Below, in pieces: positions 54,284 through 63,577 of a DNA stretch of 64,000 nt. The first letter of the stretch is position 1, and the number at the start of each line of letters is the position of its first letter. Made by a program: the position numbers and the translations under genes. Origin of the DNA: Shimia sp051201625 (GTDB lineage: Bacteria; Pseudomonadota; Alphaproteobacteria; Rhodobacterales; Rhodobacteraceae); assembly GCF_051201625.1 (NCBI RefSeq), contig NZ_CP179203.1, forward strand, positions 434,001 through 498,000, in the 5' to 3' direction. The notes under the pieces were generated by a model. The model was not told where the DNA came from, searched no databases, and worked only from the letters and a program-made list of their open reading frames with translations.

Positions 54284-54801
54284 GGGCCCTCTCCATATTT
54301 GTGAATTGGCAAAATTAACTTCGAAGGAAAATGCGATACGAACGCCGCAGTCTTATTGAGCGGCGATGACCGATTTGGACTGGCCATAAAAACGCCAAGG
54401 CAAAAAGGCACGGTCCCCGATATCATGAATGCGTTTCATTTAATCGGTTTATACTTCCTTTCTGGGTCCTTCAAGGTGATGTTTTCAGTGTTGTGTTGTG
54501 GATGCGTAATTTTGTTACTTGTTTTGCAACTTTGGATAGGCTCATTGGACATGACCCGGAAGTGGCTGGATGTTAAGATGCACAAGATTGCTATTTACAG
54601 ATGTGTTGAGGTGGCTGTGTTGGACCCAAATGAGATTGCTGTGCCTGACTGTTGATGGTGAGCAACTTCGCCACTCTTGTAAAACTGCACCCATCAAAGT
54701 TTTGCGATTTGGCAACATTTTGCGCTTTCAGGATTGCGTTTTGTTGAGAAGTCCTGTTTCCGATGCTACCCTAAGATATAGTCGAGCATCGGCGTGGGCC
54801 G
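54284..54801. other. Divergent intergenic region between leuC and rsfS
   Basis: About 520 bases with no supportable gene. It must contain the leuC and rsfS promoters. No leucine-rich leader peptide was recognised before leuC. The right end holds the hairpin at 54786-54805. Confidence 0.45.
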
Positions 54802-54805
54802 ATGC
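54786..54805 (+). promoter_or_regulatory. Hairpin at the start of rsfS
   Basis: GCATCGGC (54786-54793) and GCCGATGC (54798-54805) form a perfect eight-base stem with a GTGG loop. The first possible rsfS ATG (54802) lies inside the right arm, so folding would hide it. A second in-frame ATG is at 54811 just after the stem. Confidence 0.5.
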
Positions 54806-55227
54806 ATAGCATGGAGGGCAGAAATCTGTCTTTGAATACTGATGTGGCTCAGGCCACAGATAAAGGTCCGGCTGGTTCAGTGGACCGAACCGATACAACT
54901 AGTGAGAAAATGCTTGCCCGTATCCTTTCCTCTCTCGAAGACGATAAGGCTGAAGATATCGTTCAGGTAGACCTGCGCGGCAAGTCTTCAATCGGGGATT
55001 ACATGGTCATATGCTCGGGGCGCTCGACCCGCCAAGTGGCTGCGATCTCGGAAAAGGTAGTGGAGCGGCTGAAATTGGAATTCGGTTGCCTCAGCAAGGT
55101 TGAAGGCAAAGATGCTGGTGACTGGGTGTTGGTCGACACAGGTGACGTAATAGTACACATATTTCGTCCCGAGGTTCGCGAGTTTTACCAGTTAGAAAAG
55201 ATGTGGATGCCAGCAGGCAATGCCTGA
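54802..55227 (+). CDS. rsfS: Ribosome silencing factor RsfS
   Basis: A 141-residue protein (from the first ATG) of the RsfS/Iojap family, which binds uL14 and blocks 30S-50S joining in stationary phase. The family block LSSLEDDKAEDIVQVDLRGK then GDYMVICSGRSTRQVAAI and KDAGDWVLVDTGDVIVHIF is complete. The first about 30 residues are not conserved, and the start is uncertain: 54802 lies in a hairpin, 54811 is the next ATG and a TTG at 54832 has GGAGGG 13 bases upstream. It is followed by rlmH, a common bacterial pair. Confidence 0.92.
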   Translation: MHSMEGRNLSLNTDVAQATDKGPAGSVDRTDTTSEKMLARILSSLEDDKAEDIVQVDLRGKSSIGDYMVICSGRSTRQVAAISEKVVERLKLEFGCLSKVEGKDAGDWVLVDTGDVIVHIFRPEVREFYQLEKMWMPAGNA

Positions 55228-55266
55228 TGGAAACGGTTGAGCCCAGACGGGTTCACAGGAGATCGA

Positions 55267-55743
55267 ATGGCACTTAAAGTGCACATCTGTGCCGTTGGAC
55301 GACTGCGGTCCCGACCAGAACTTGATATGCTTAATGACTACTTAGTCAGGTTTGACCGAACCGGCCGGAGGCTGGGCTTAGGCCCAGCTATCGTTAATGA
55401 AGTTGATGACCGCAGGGGTGGAGGGAAGACGGCTGAAGCTGACTTACTGCGAGGTGCGGTTCCGAGAGGGGCCGTCATCTGTGTACTGGACGAACGTGGC
55501 AAACTGATGAGTTCTCCGGAATTTGCAGGTTTGTTAGGTCAATGGCGCGATGATGGACAAAGCGATGTGGCATTTTTAATCGGTGGAGCTGATGGGATCG
55601 ATCCAGGATTATTTGGGCAAGCTGATGCAATCCTCAGTTTTGGTAAAATGGTTTGGCCACATATGTTGGCGCGAGTCATGCTTGGCGAACAATTATTTCG
55701 GAGTGCATCGATTTTGGCTGGCGCACCTTATCATCGAGCTTGA
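55267..55743 (+). CDS. rlmH: 23S rRNA pseudouridine(1915) N3-methyltransferase RlmH
   Basis: A 158-residue SPOUT methyltransferase that modifies position 1915 of 23S rRNA in assembled ribosomes. The C-terminal knot is visible: VAFLIGGADGIDPG, then LSFGKMVWPHMLARVMLGEQLFRS and HRA at the end. I start at the ATG at 55267, preceded by AGGAGA; the frame extends ten codons upstream. It forms a pair with rsfS 39 bases upstream. Confidence 0.95.
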   Translation: MALKVHICAVGRLRSRPELDMLNDYLVRFDRTGRRLGLGPAIVNEVDDRRGGGKTAEADLLRGAVPRGAVICVLDERGKLMSSPEFAGLLGQWRDDGQSDVAFLIGGADGIDPGLFGQADAILSFGKMVWPHMLARVMLGEQLFRSASILAGAPYHRA

Positions 55744-55895
55744 TCAAAGGTATTGGTCCCGTCTGCCAAACAATGTGGAAAAATAACTGAACTACGACAC
55801 CTTCAAATTTTAGAATTTATGTGCCGATTTCCCGCGTGTACAAGCCACAGAATGAGACTTTAAACTAATTATATGACGCTTCAGAATCTATCTTT

Positions 55896-56606
55896 TTAAG
55901 TTTGCTGTCGGGGCTGCTCTTGAAGAAGCGCGACCCGTGATTTTGAGGCGAATTCCCGACGCCAAAGTATAAAAGAGGTAACTGCGGTGGCTGTGAGCAA
56001 AGCGGTTGCTCCAAAAAGCCAGGCCGCAGCAGTGAGGCCAAAATAGACGGATCGCATTGCTCGGTTGAACCCGCGCGAAGCGGCAATATTAATTTCTCCT
56101 GCGATTGCTGCGCGCGGTAAAGCCAATGGATCTTTTGGATTATTGGGCACCGATGACATTACGACCGAACAATATCCAAATAACCGATGCGCCCAAACGA
56201 ATTTCAGAAATGCGTTAGCTATGAAAACCAACATAACAGAAATTTTGATTTCAAGGATGATGTTCGGTGCCTGCGTTAGCGTAAAGTCTTCGGCCACTCC
56301 CGCCAGTTGATCTGCATTTCCCATTAGCGCTAGACCAGCGCCAATTGCAATCATTGTTGCTGATGCAAAAAATGCTGTGCCTTGTCTAAGGTTACCTAAT
56401 ATCTGGGCATCAAAGATTCGCGGATTCCGATCAACGAAATGATGCATCCATTCTCTGCGATAGTGAACCATGAGTCTGGATACTGACGGGCGGGACTTTG
56501 GGGGATTTTCGATCAAATAACCGATACTTAACCAAGCTACCAGCAAGCCAGCGAAAGCGATGAAATCTAAAACGGAAAAGTGGGAAAGGCGTTCTGTCCA
56601 ATTCAT
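55896..56606 (-). CDS. DUF599 family membrane protein
   Basis: A 236-residue protein with four hydrophobic segments. VLDFIAFAGLLVAWLSIGYLIE opens it, and RRGMW-type sequence is replaced by HYRREWMHHFVDRNPRI; QGTAFFASATMIAIGAGLALMG and KFVWAHRLFGYCSVVMSSVP match DUF599. Function unknown. It faces rlmH and is divergent from glcD. Confidence 0.85.
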   Translation of the reverse strand: MNWTERLSHFSVLDFIAFAGLLVAWLSIGYLIENPPKSRPSVSRLMVHYRREWMHHFVDRNPRIFDAQILGNLRQGTAFFASATMIAIGAGLALMGNADQLAGVAEDFTLTQAPNIILEIKISVMLVFIANAFLKFVWAHRLFGYCSVVMSSVPNNPKDPLALPRAAIAGEINIAASRGFNRAMRSVYFGLTAAAWLFGATALLTATAVTSFILWRREFASKSRVALLQEQPRQQT

Positions 56607-56700
56607 ATCTTGTTTTACAGTAGTACAACTGGACTTGCCATTCAGAAAAATTGGTTATAATATTTTACCAATTGTAGTGTAATGATTTTGAGGTCGCCCT

Positions 56701-58140
56701 ATGGACATGCCGCACCCAGACGAAAGAATCCTATCGCGAAAGGCAGCGATCATCTCGAGGATACGTAAGGTTTTGTCGGCAGACGCCGTGATTGATAATC
56801 CTTCTGAGACCCGTGCATACGAGTGTGACGCTCTAACTGCGTACAAGTGCCCTCCTATGGCTGTTGTACTGCCAAGAAGCACAACGGAGGTTTCGGCCGT
56901 TCTCAAAATTTGTCACGAGGAAGGTGTGCCGATTGTCCCGCGTGGCGCTGGTACTTCTCTCGCAGGTGGCGCCATGCCGACCGCCGATGCGATCATTCTT
57001 GGTGTTGCGCGGATGAACGAAGTTCTTGAGGCTGATTATCAAAACCGGTTCATCCGAGTACAAACTGGTCGCACAAACTTAAGCGTTTCTGGTTTTGTCG
57101 AGGGAGAAGACTTCTTTTACGCGCCTGATCCGTCTTCACAACTTGCGTGCGCAATCGCTGGGAATATCGCGATGAACTCTGGCGGTGCGCATTGTTTAAA
57201 ATATGGCGTCACCACGAACAACCTTTTGGGAGTGACGATGGTCATGATGGACGGTCAGATCGTCGAAATTGGTGGTGCATTTCTTGATGCTGGAGGTCTG
57301 GACCTGTTGGGCCTGATTTGCGGGTCCGAAGGACAGCTGGGCGTGGTTACAGAGGCAACATTGCGCATCCTGCGAAAACCGGAGGGAGCTCGCCCGGTGC
57401 TCGTGGGATTTGACTCTAACGAAGTCGCTGGCAAGTGCGTAAGTGAGATCATTCAGGCGGGAATCCTGCCAGTGGCAATCGAGTTCATGGATCGGCCGTG
57501 CATACGCGCGACAGAAGACTTCGCTGGCGCTGGTTATCCTGATTGTGAGGCGCTTCTGATCATTGAGGTTGAGGGCAGTGAAGCTGAGATTGACGCTCAG
57601 TTAGAGCGCATAATTTCAATTGCTAAACAGCATAATCCGGTTGAAGTGCGCGAGAGTGGATCAAGTGAAGAAAGTGCTAAAATTTGGCTGGGCCGAAAGT
57701 CCGCCTTCGGTGCGATGGGCCAAATCAATGACTACATGTGCCTAGACGGTACGATACCCGTGAGCCAGTTGCCGTATGTGCTGCGACGGATCGGCGAGAT
57801 GAGTAAAGAGTATGGGCTCGATGTGGGAAATGTGTTCCATGCGGGTGATGGCAATATGCACCCGTTAATTCTTTTTGACGCGAACAAGCCGGGTGACCTG
57901 GAGCTTTGTGAAGCTTTTGGAGCAGATATTTTACGGTTATGTGTTGAAGTTGGTGGGTGTCTGACAGGCGAACATGGCGTTGGTGTCGAAAAACGGGATC
58001 TGATGACAGATCAATTCGATATGGCAGATCTAGATATTCAAATGTCGGTGAAAGATGTTTTTGACCCGCAGTGGCTACTTAATCCGGCGAAGGTATTTCC
58101 TCTTAAGGCAAGTGAATCGCGGCGAAACTTGGCAAATTAA
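56701..58140 (+). CDS. glcD: Glycolate oxidase FAD subunit
   Basis: A 479-residue flavoprotein that oxidises glycolate to glyoxylate. The FAD (PCMH) domain reads PIVPRGAGTSLAGGAMPT, and GNIAMNSGGAHCLKYGVTTNN, CGSEGQLGVVTEATLRI and HAGDGNMHPLILFD follow. HGVGVEKRDLM near the end is also conserved. It heads the glcDEF operon, with gaps of 33 and 4 bases. In marine bacteria this operon lets cells use algal glycolate. Confidence 0.96.
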   Translation: MDMPHPDERILSRKAAIISRIRKVLSADAVIDNPSETRAYECDALTAYKCPPMAVVLPRSTTEVSAVLKICHEEGVPIVPRGAGTSLAGGAMPTADAIILGVARMNEVLEADYQNRFIRVQTGRTNLSVSGFVEGEDFFYAPDPSSQLACAIAGNIAMNSGGAHCLKYGVTTNNLLGVTMVMMDGQIVEIGGAFLDAGGLDLLGLICGSEGQLGVVTEATLRILRKPEGARPVLVGFDSNEVAGKCVSEIIQAGILPVAIEFMDRPCIRATEDFAGAGYPDCEALLIIEVEGSEAEIDAQLERIISIAKQHNPVEVRESGSSEESAKIWLGRKSAFGAMGQINDYMCLDGTIPVSQLPYVLRRIGEMSKEYGLDVGNVFHAGDGNMHPLILFDANKPGDLELCEAFGADILRLCVEVGGCLTGEHGVGVEKRDLMTDQFDMADLDIQMSVKDVFDPQWLLNPAKVFPLKASESRRNLAN

Positions 58141-58173
58141 AGCCACCTTTTAAAGTCAACTGGAACCAAAAAT

Positions 58174-59313
58174 ATGATAAAACCAGACAGTGAGCTTGCT
58201 CTCGTGACCACGATCAAAGAGGCAAAAGGTCCAATGCGGGTAATCGGGGGTGGAACGCGAATTATCGGTGCACCGGCAATCGGTGAGATTTTATCGACGA
58301 CCGGCATGTCAGGTATCTCTCTGTATGAGCCTGGAGCGCTTACAATCGTCGCGTCGTCGGGGACACCCGTCGCCGAAATCGAGGCAAAGTTGGCTAAAGA
58401 CCACCAAAGGTTGGCCTTTGAACCAATGGATCACCGCGAACTTTTAGGCACGCAAGGAACACCAACGATTGGTGGTGTTGTTGCTACAAATGCGTCTGGG
58501 CCACGCCGAATTCAGGTTGGAGCATGCCGTGACTCGCTGCTGGGGGTGCGCTTTGTTGATGGGCAGGGCCGGTCATTGAAGAATGGTGGCCGAGTAATGA
58601 AAAATGTCACCGGGTATGATCTTGTCAAATTGATGGCAGGCAGCTGGGGTACTCTCGGAGTACTGAGCGAAGTATCGCTGAAGGTGCAGGCCATCCCCGA
58701 AGCGGTGGGGTGTGTGCTGGTTAATGGTCTTGATGAGACTGCCGCGGTGTCCGTGATGAGCCGGGCACTCGGTTCGCCCTATGATGTATCTGGCGCTGCA
58801 CATGCTCCGGTTGGTGTGAACGGCCATCCGGTTACGATGATACGTGTTGAAGGATTGGAGAGTTCGGTCAGTTATCGTACAAAAAAATTGAGACAGATGT
58901 TTGCTGATAATGGTGTTGAAATCACCATCGAACATGATCTGGAAAATGTTACCGCCTGCTGGAAGTGGGTGCGTGACGTGTCACTTTTTAAAAACAGTGA
59001 AGCCAGTGTCTGGCGTATATCCATCAAACCGACTGACGCACCAGGTCTTGTTGCAAGGATACGAGCCGATTATCATGATGTTTCAGTGCTTTATGACTGG
59101 GGTGGAGGACTTATTTGGATTGAGGCGCCTGAAGGTGTCAATCTGCGGTCATTTGAATTTTCTGGACACGCAACACTAATCCGCAAGTCGCCAGACACAC
59201 TCTGCAAACTACCGATTTTTCAGCCTAACGTTGGACCACTACTCGCGATCTCTAAAGGTCTGCGTTCAAAATTTGATCCTCGTAATATTCTCAATCCTGG
59301 GCTGATGGGGTAA
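58174..59313 (+). CDS. glcE: Glycolate oxidase FAD-binding subunit
   Basis: A 379-residue second FAD-domain subunit. The N-terminal part carries RVIGGGTRIIGAP, then GTPTIGGVVATNASGPRR and MKNVTGYDLVKLMAGSWGTL, typical of GlcE. FDPRNILNPGLM is the conserved C-terminal block. It is required with GlcD and GlcF for activity. Confidence 0.95.
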   Translation: MIKPDSELALVTTIKEAKGPMRVIGGGTRIIGAPAIGEILSTTGMSGISLYEPGALTIVASSGTPVAEIEAKLAKDHQRLAFEPMDHRELLGTQGTPTIGGVVATNASGPRRIQVGACRDSLLGVRFVDGQGRSLKNGGRVMKNVTGYDLVKLMAGSWGTLGVLSEVSLKVQAIPEAVGCVLVNGLDETAAVSVMSRALGSPYDVSGAAHAPVGVNGHPVTMIRVEGLESSVSYRTKKLRQMFADNGVEITIEHDLENVTACWKWVRDVSLFKNSEASVWRISIKPTDAPGLVARIRADYHDVSVLYDWGGGLIWIEAPEGVNLRSFEFSGHATLIRKSPDTLCKLPIFQPNVGPLLAISKGLRSKFDPRNILNPGLMG

Positions 59314-59317
59314 ACAG

Positions 59318-60640
59318 ATGCAAACACACTTTACAGACCTGCAACTGCAGGAACCCAATATCCAAAGAGCCAATGAGATCCTGCGATCTTGCGTCCATTG
59401 CGGATTTTGCACTGCAACCTGTCCGACTTATCAAGTTTTGGGTGATGAACTTGATAGCCCTCGTGGACGTATATACCAAATACAGGACATGCTCGAAAAT
59501 GAGCGAGCTCCAGACCCCAAGACTGTTTTGCATATTGATCGGTGCCTTTCGTGCCTCGCTTGTATGACGACGTGTCCGTCAGGCGTTCACTACATGCATC
59601 TGGTGGACCACGCTCGCGAGTATATTGAAGGCAGATACAAACGCCCTCTCATGGAGCGAATACTGCGGTGGACATTGGCGCGTATTTTGCCCCACCCCAC
59701 CCGATTCCGTTTAGCGCTTCTGGGAGCGAAGATCGGGCGACCGTTTGCCTTTTTGATGCCTGATGCACGGATCAAGGCGATGTTGGAAATGGCACCAAAG
59801 CAGATACCGCCGGTGAGTCGGAATGACGACCCGCAGAGTTTTGAACCGTACATCGAGAAAAAGATGAGGGTAGCGCTGATGACTGGGTGCGCACAAAAGG
59901 CTTTGAACACAGACATCAATGATGCAACGATCCGTGTGCTGACGCGCCTCGGTTGCGAAGTTATTGTTGCTGAGGGTGCAGGCTGTTGCGGAGCGCTCAC
60001 GCATCACATGGGTAAGACCAAAGAGAGCCATCGAACGGCGTCAAAAAATATTCGCGCGTGGTGCAATGAGATGGATGGTAAGGGACTGGATGCGATCGTT
60101 ATCAACACATCAGGTTGTGGCACAACGATCAAAGATTATGGATACATGTTCCGCCATGAAACACTGGCCAAAGATGCGAAGCGCGTAAGTGATATCGCAA
60201 TGGATATTTCTGAAGTATTGATGGAGCTTGAGATGCCTGCGACTGAGCCAAAAGAAATGGTCGTTGCTTATCACGCGGCTTGTTCGCTTCAGCACGGTCA
60301 ACAAGTAAAGACTTATCCCAAACAGCTTTTGCTTCGTGCTGGGTTCAAAGTGACCGAGCCGGCTGATAGCCATTTGTGTTGTGGATCGGCTGGCACTTAC
60401 AACCTGATGCAACCTGAGATTTCCAATCAACTCAAAGCACGCAAGGTTCGCTCCCTAGAAGCTAAACAACCGGATGTTATCGCGGCGGGCAACATTGGGT
60501 GCATGATGCAGATTGGCGGTGGTACCGAACTCCCAATTGTTCATACGGTTGAATTGTTGGATTGGGCGACTGGGGGTCCACGGCCACCGGCCCTCACCGA
60601 CGCTTTCGAGCGCTTTCCCGAAATCCCACTTTTGAGATAA
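59318..60640 (+). CDS. glcF: Glycolate oxidase iron-sulfur subunit
   Basis: A 440-residue subunit with two N-terminal [4Fe-4S] motifs, CVHCGFCTATCPTY and CLSCLACMTTCPSGVHY. Two CCG domains follow (GAGCCGALTHHMG and HLCCGSAGTYNLMQ), as in GlcF and other membrane-linked oxidases. It transfers electrons from the flavin subunits to the respiratory chain. Four bases separate it from glcE. Confidence 0.96.
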   Translation: MQTHFTDLQLQEPNIQRANEILRSCVHCGFCTATCPTYQVLGDELDSPRGRIYQIQDMLENERAPDPKTVLHIDRCLSCLACMTTCPSGVHYMHLVDHAREYIEGRYKRPLMERILRWTLARILPHPTRFRLALLGAKIGRPFAFLMPDARIKAMLEMAPKQIPPVSRNDDPQSFEPYIEKKMRVALMTGCAQKALNTDINDATIRVLTRLGCEVIVAEGAGCCGALTHHMGKTKESHRTASKNIRAWCNEMDGKGLDAIVINTSGCGTTIKDYGYMFRHETLAKDAKRVSDIAMDISEVLMELEMPATEPKEMVVAYHAACSLQHGQQVKTYPKQLLLRAGFKVTEPADSHLCCGSAGTYNLMQPEISNQLKARKVRSLEAKQPDVIAAGNIGCMMQIGGGTELPIVHTVELLDWATGGPRPPALTDAFERFPEIPLLR

Positions 60641-60744
60641 AAGTCAACTTCTGGAGGTATCTCAGATTTGGACATTGCGTGTCACGGTGTTGCCCTATTC
60701 CCGTTGTCCTTTATTGTTTTGGTAAAAAAGTGATAAACGGTCCT

Positions 60745-61554
60745 ATGCTTGTAAATCGACTACTGCCAATTCTTTTACTAACTTTACTGGCAACCGCTGG
60801 GAAAGGGCAGGATACAAAACTGCAAAGTTTGAACACTGGTGAAGATAGCAAAGGCTGGGGCGCGGTTGGGCGCCTTGAAATAACCGGTAAGGGATTTTGT
60901 ACTGGATCATTAATTGCACCTGATCTTGTATTGACCGCGGCGCACTGCCTTTTTGACAAGAGGACAGGCGAGCGAATTGATGTGGACGAAATTGAATTTC
61001 GTGCCGGGTGGCGCAATGGCAGAGCCGAAGCATATCGCAGCGTTCGCAAAGCGGTTGCGCACCCCGAATATGATTTTCAAAGCCGGGGAGGTGTTGCGCG
61101 AGTTATCAACGACTTAGCAATACTCAAGCTACATCATCCCATTCGCAATACCACTATTGTTCCCTTTGAAACCGTGGCCCAAATCCAAAAGGGTACCCAA
61201 GTTGCGGTAGTGTCATACGCTGTGGGACGTGAAGAGGCGCCATCTTACCAAGAAATATGTCACGTTCTTGGTTTGCAGCAAGGCGCATATGTGATGTCTT
61301 GTAATGTCGGCTATGGCAGTAGTGGATCACCAGTGTTTGCGTTTTTTGGTGCGGATGTTCGTATCGCCTCGGTCGTGTCGGCGAAAGCAGACATGAATGG
61401 CACGCAAGTGTCGCTGGGTATTGGACTGGAAGGCCCCCTGAAAACCATAATGGACGAATTGACGGGCGAGGGCGCAGTGAAAGTGCGGCGTTTGAGTGTA
61501 GAGGAAGGCCGGTCTAGCACTGGAGCCAAATTTATCCACGCCAACGGGGGTTGA
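60745..61554 (+). CDS. Secreted trypsin-like serine protease
   Basis: A 269-residue exported protein. The signal peptide is MLVNRLLPILLLTLLATAGKG. The chymotrypsin-fold triad is visible: His in LTAAHCLFD, Asp in INDLAILKL and Ser in YGSSGSPVFAF; the usual GDSGGP is altered to GSSGSP. I start at the ATG at 60745 because it begins the signal peptide; the frame extends to 60562 but overlaps glcF. The gene lies downstream of glcF with about 100 bases between. Substrate unknown. Confidence 0.85.
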   Translation: MLVNRLLPILLLTLLATAGKGQDTKLQSLNTGEDSKGWGAVGRLEITGKGFCTGSLIAPDLVLTAAHCLFDKRTGERIDVDEIEFRAGWRNGRAEAYRSVRKAVAHPEYDFQSRGGVARVINDLAILKLHHPIRNTTIVPFETVAQIQKGTQVAVVSYAVGREEAPSYQEICHVLGLQQGAYVMSCNVGYGSSGSPVFAFFGADVRIASVVSAKADMNGTQVSLGIGLEGPLKTIMDELTGEGAVKVRRLSVEEGRSSTGAKFIHANGG

Positions 61555-61672
61555 AACCCAAAAATCTAAACCCACCTTAACAATGTGAAATGCCAAACCT
61601 TGGGTTTCATTGAACCGCCTGTCCAATTTGGAAGGCTCCTTTTTTGGTATCGCTCATGATGGAGGATTACCC

Positions 61673-62146
61673 ATGCGAAGCTTTGATTTTGCCCCCCTTT
61701 ACCGTTCTAGTGTTGGTTTTGACCAACTGGCTGGTATGATGGACCGCGTTTTATCTAACGAGGTTAGTCAATCGAGTTACCCCCCATACAATATTGAAAA
61801 AAATGCTGAAGACAGTTACCGTATATCAATCGCTGTAGCCGGCTTTGGCGCGGAAGATCTCAGCATTGAAACCAAGCAAAACGCGTTACTCGTTAGCGCT
61901 CGGAAGGTAGAGCCAGCCGAACCTAAGAGGTATTTGCACCGAGGTATTGCCACTCGCGCTTTTGAGCGGCAATTCCACTTGGCAGATCATGTTCGGGTCT
62001 CTGGAGCTAGTCACACTGATGGTATGTTACACATCGATTTGGAGCGTGAGATTCCAGAGGCGCTCAAACCTCGTCAAATTGAAATTGTGCGCAATGAACA
62101 AACCCAAGTTGCAGAAGGTTTGGTCGACACCAAGACAGTCAATTGA
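61673..62146 (+). CDS. Small heat-shock protein, Hsp20/IbpA-like
   Basis: A 157-residue chaperone. The N-terminus MRSFDFAPLYRSSVGFDQL is typical of IbpA-type proteins, and the alpha-crystallin domain runs from YNIEKNAEDSYRISIAVAGF to about 135. GGAGGA precedes the ATG at 61673; the frame upstream to 61610 is non-conserved. A strong hairpin follows (62172-62192). No ROSE-type thermosensor was recognised upstream, but the leader is only about 115 bases. Confidence 0.92.
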   Translation: MRSFDFAPLYRSSVGFDQLAGMMDRVLSNEVSQSSYPPYNIEKNAEDSYRISIAVAGFGAEDLSIETKQNALLVSARKVEPAEPKRYLHRGIATRAFERQFHLADHVRVSGASHTDGMLHIDLEREIPEALKPRQIEIVRNEQTQVAEGLVDTKTVN

Positions 62147-62171
62147 TTTGGAATAGCTGAGACGAATAGCA

Positions 62172-62200
62172 GCGCGCGCCTTTCGGCGCGCGTCCTCTTA
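62172..62200 (+). terminator. Rho-independent-like terminator after hsp20
   Basis: CGCGCGCC (62173-62180) pairs with GGCGCGCG (62185-62192) across a TTTC loop, followed by TCCTCTTA. It lies 26 bases after the stop of the small heat-shock gene. The T-run is short. Confidence 0.7.
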
Positions 62201-62275
62201 CACGCAATAATTCAGTGATCTGACCCGTTTTATCCGAGCGTATCCTTTGCACCGTGTTAGAAGGCAATAAATCGT

Positions 62276-63484
62276 GTGACGTTATCAGCCCTTAAATCTT
62301 CGAATTTTAGAACGTATGTTCTTGGCGCGATTTTCAGTCTGCTCGCAATCTGGATGCAGCGTGTCACAATTGGATGGGTTGCCTGGGATATGACGGGGTC
62401 TTCAAGCTTTGTAGGCTTAGTCGCACTTGTTCAATTCGCTCCGTCAATCGTTCTCTCGCCCCTGTTTGGAGTATGGGTCGATCGATTAGATGTTAAACGT
62501 GCTATGTTCGTTGTCCAGTTAGTAAATTGCTTGGTCATGTTTGCTTTTTATCTCGTTTATATTGCTGGTGCGCTTAATCAAAACTTCATGATCGGTCTTA
62601 CCGCGATTTCGGGGATAGCCCTGGCAGCAAACCATCCAATGCGCATGTCCCTTACCCCTAGATTGGTGCCTCGTGAGATGGTGGCATCTGTCGTGACGAT
62701 TACCGCGATTAATTTCAATTTGGCCAGAACTCTTGGACCAGCAATTGGTGGTGTTTTGATCGGCTCAATCGGTGTTTCCTATGCATTATTAATACAAGCG
62801 ATCCTTTTCTTACCTTTTCTTTTTGCCTTGAGTTTATTGGAGGTCCGCCCAAGCCGTATAGCGCATTCTGAGCCAGAACCGTTTTTTCAGTCGTTGAGAA
62901 ACGGGTTTGTGCATGCAGTGCATAATAATATCATTTGTCGCGCCATGGTCATTGGTGGGACACTCGCAGTTGTTGGTCGAGGGACACTAGAAATTCTTCC
63001 GCCGCTCGCAGATGGCGTGTTCAATTGGGGTCCAGAGGGCTTGGGTGCCCTAATGACTGCCGCTGGTCTGGGCGCGGTAACAAGTGGGTTTTTCAAAGCA
63101 GTCTTGCCTCCTCAACGTAGAGGTCACATTCCACCTTTCACGATTGGTGCGGTTGTTTTGGGATTAGCTCTGGTGACTGCTCTGGGTAGTGTGGCAACAC
63201 GGAGCCACGCAATAACGATTGTTGCTGTGATTTCGTTCATTATGACTCTTTCAGGTATCTCAATGCAGACAGCCATTCAGATGGAATTGGAAGATGATAT
63301 GCGCGGGCGGGTTATGAGTCTCTGGGCCGTTGTTGTCGCCGGTGGCTCTGCGATCGGTGCTTGGATGCTTGGAATGTTTGCTGACAATTTAGGATACCGT
63401 GAATCTCTTCATTGGGCTGGAATCATTGCTGTGACCGGCTTGATTATATATTTATTGGTTTATCGTCGTCAAATTCGACGCTAA
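62276..63484 (+). CDS. MFS transporter (MFS_3/EntS-like)
   Basis: A 402-residue carrier with about eleven hydrophobic segments. LSPLFGVWVDRLDVKRAMF is the loop 2-3 signature. The pattern (ARTLGPAIGGVLIGSIGVSYA, MRGRVMSLWAVVVAGGSAIGAW) fits the EntS-like efflux branch. The start is a GTG at 62276, with another GTG two bases upstream out of frame. Substrate unknown. Confidence 0.85.
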   Translation: MTLSALKSSNFRTYVLGAIFSLLAIWMQRVTIGWVAWDMTGSSSFVGLVALVQFAPSIVLSPLFGVWVDRLDVKRAMFVVQLVNCLVMFAFYLVYIAGALNQNFMIGLTAISGIALAANHPMRMSLTPRLVPREMVASVVTITAINFNLARTLGPAIGGVLIGSIGVSYALLIQAILFLPFLFALSLLEVRPSRIAHSEPEPFFQSLRNGFVHAVHNNIICRAMVIGGTLAVVGRGTLEILPPLADGVFNWGPEGLGALMTAAGLGAVTSGFFKAVLPPQRRGHIPPFTIGAVVLGLALVTALGSVATRSHAITIVAVISFIMTLSGISMQTAIQMELEDDMRGRVMSLWAVVVAGGSAIGAWMLGMFADNLGYRESLHWAGIIAVTGLIIYLLVYRRQIRR

Positions 63485-63577
63485 TTAATGTTTAATTTAT
63501 ACGGCTTGAGATTGTGAGACTACGCTTATAATTTTGCGCGTATTTTGGGTGAAAAATTGCATTGCAGATCGCCCATT

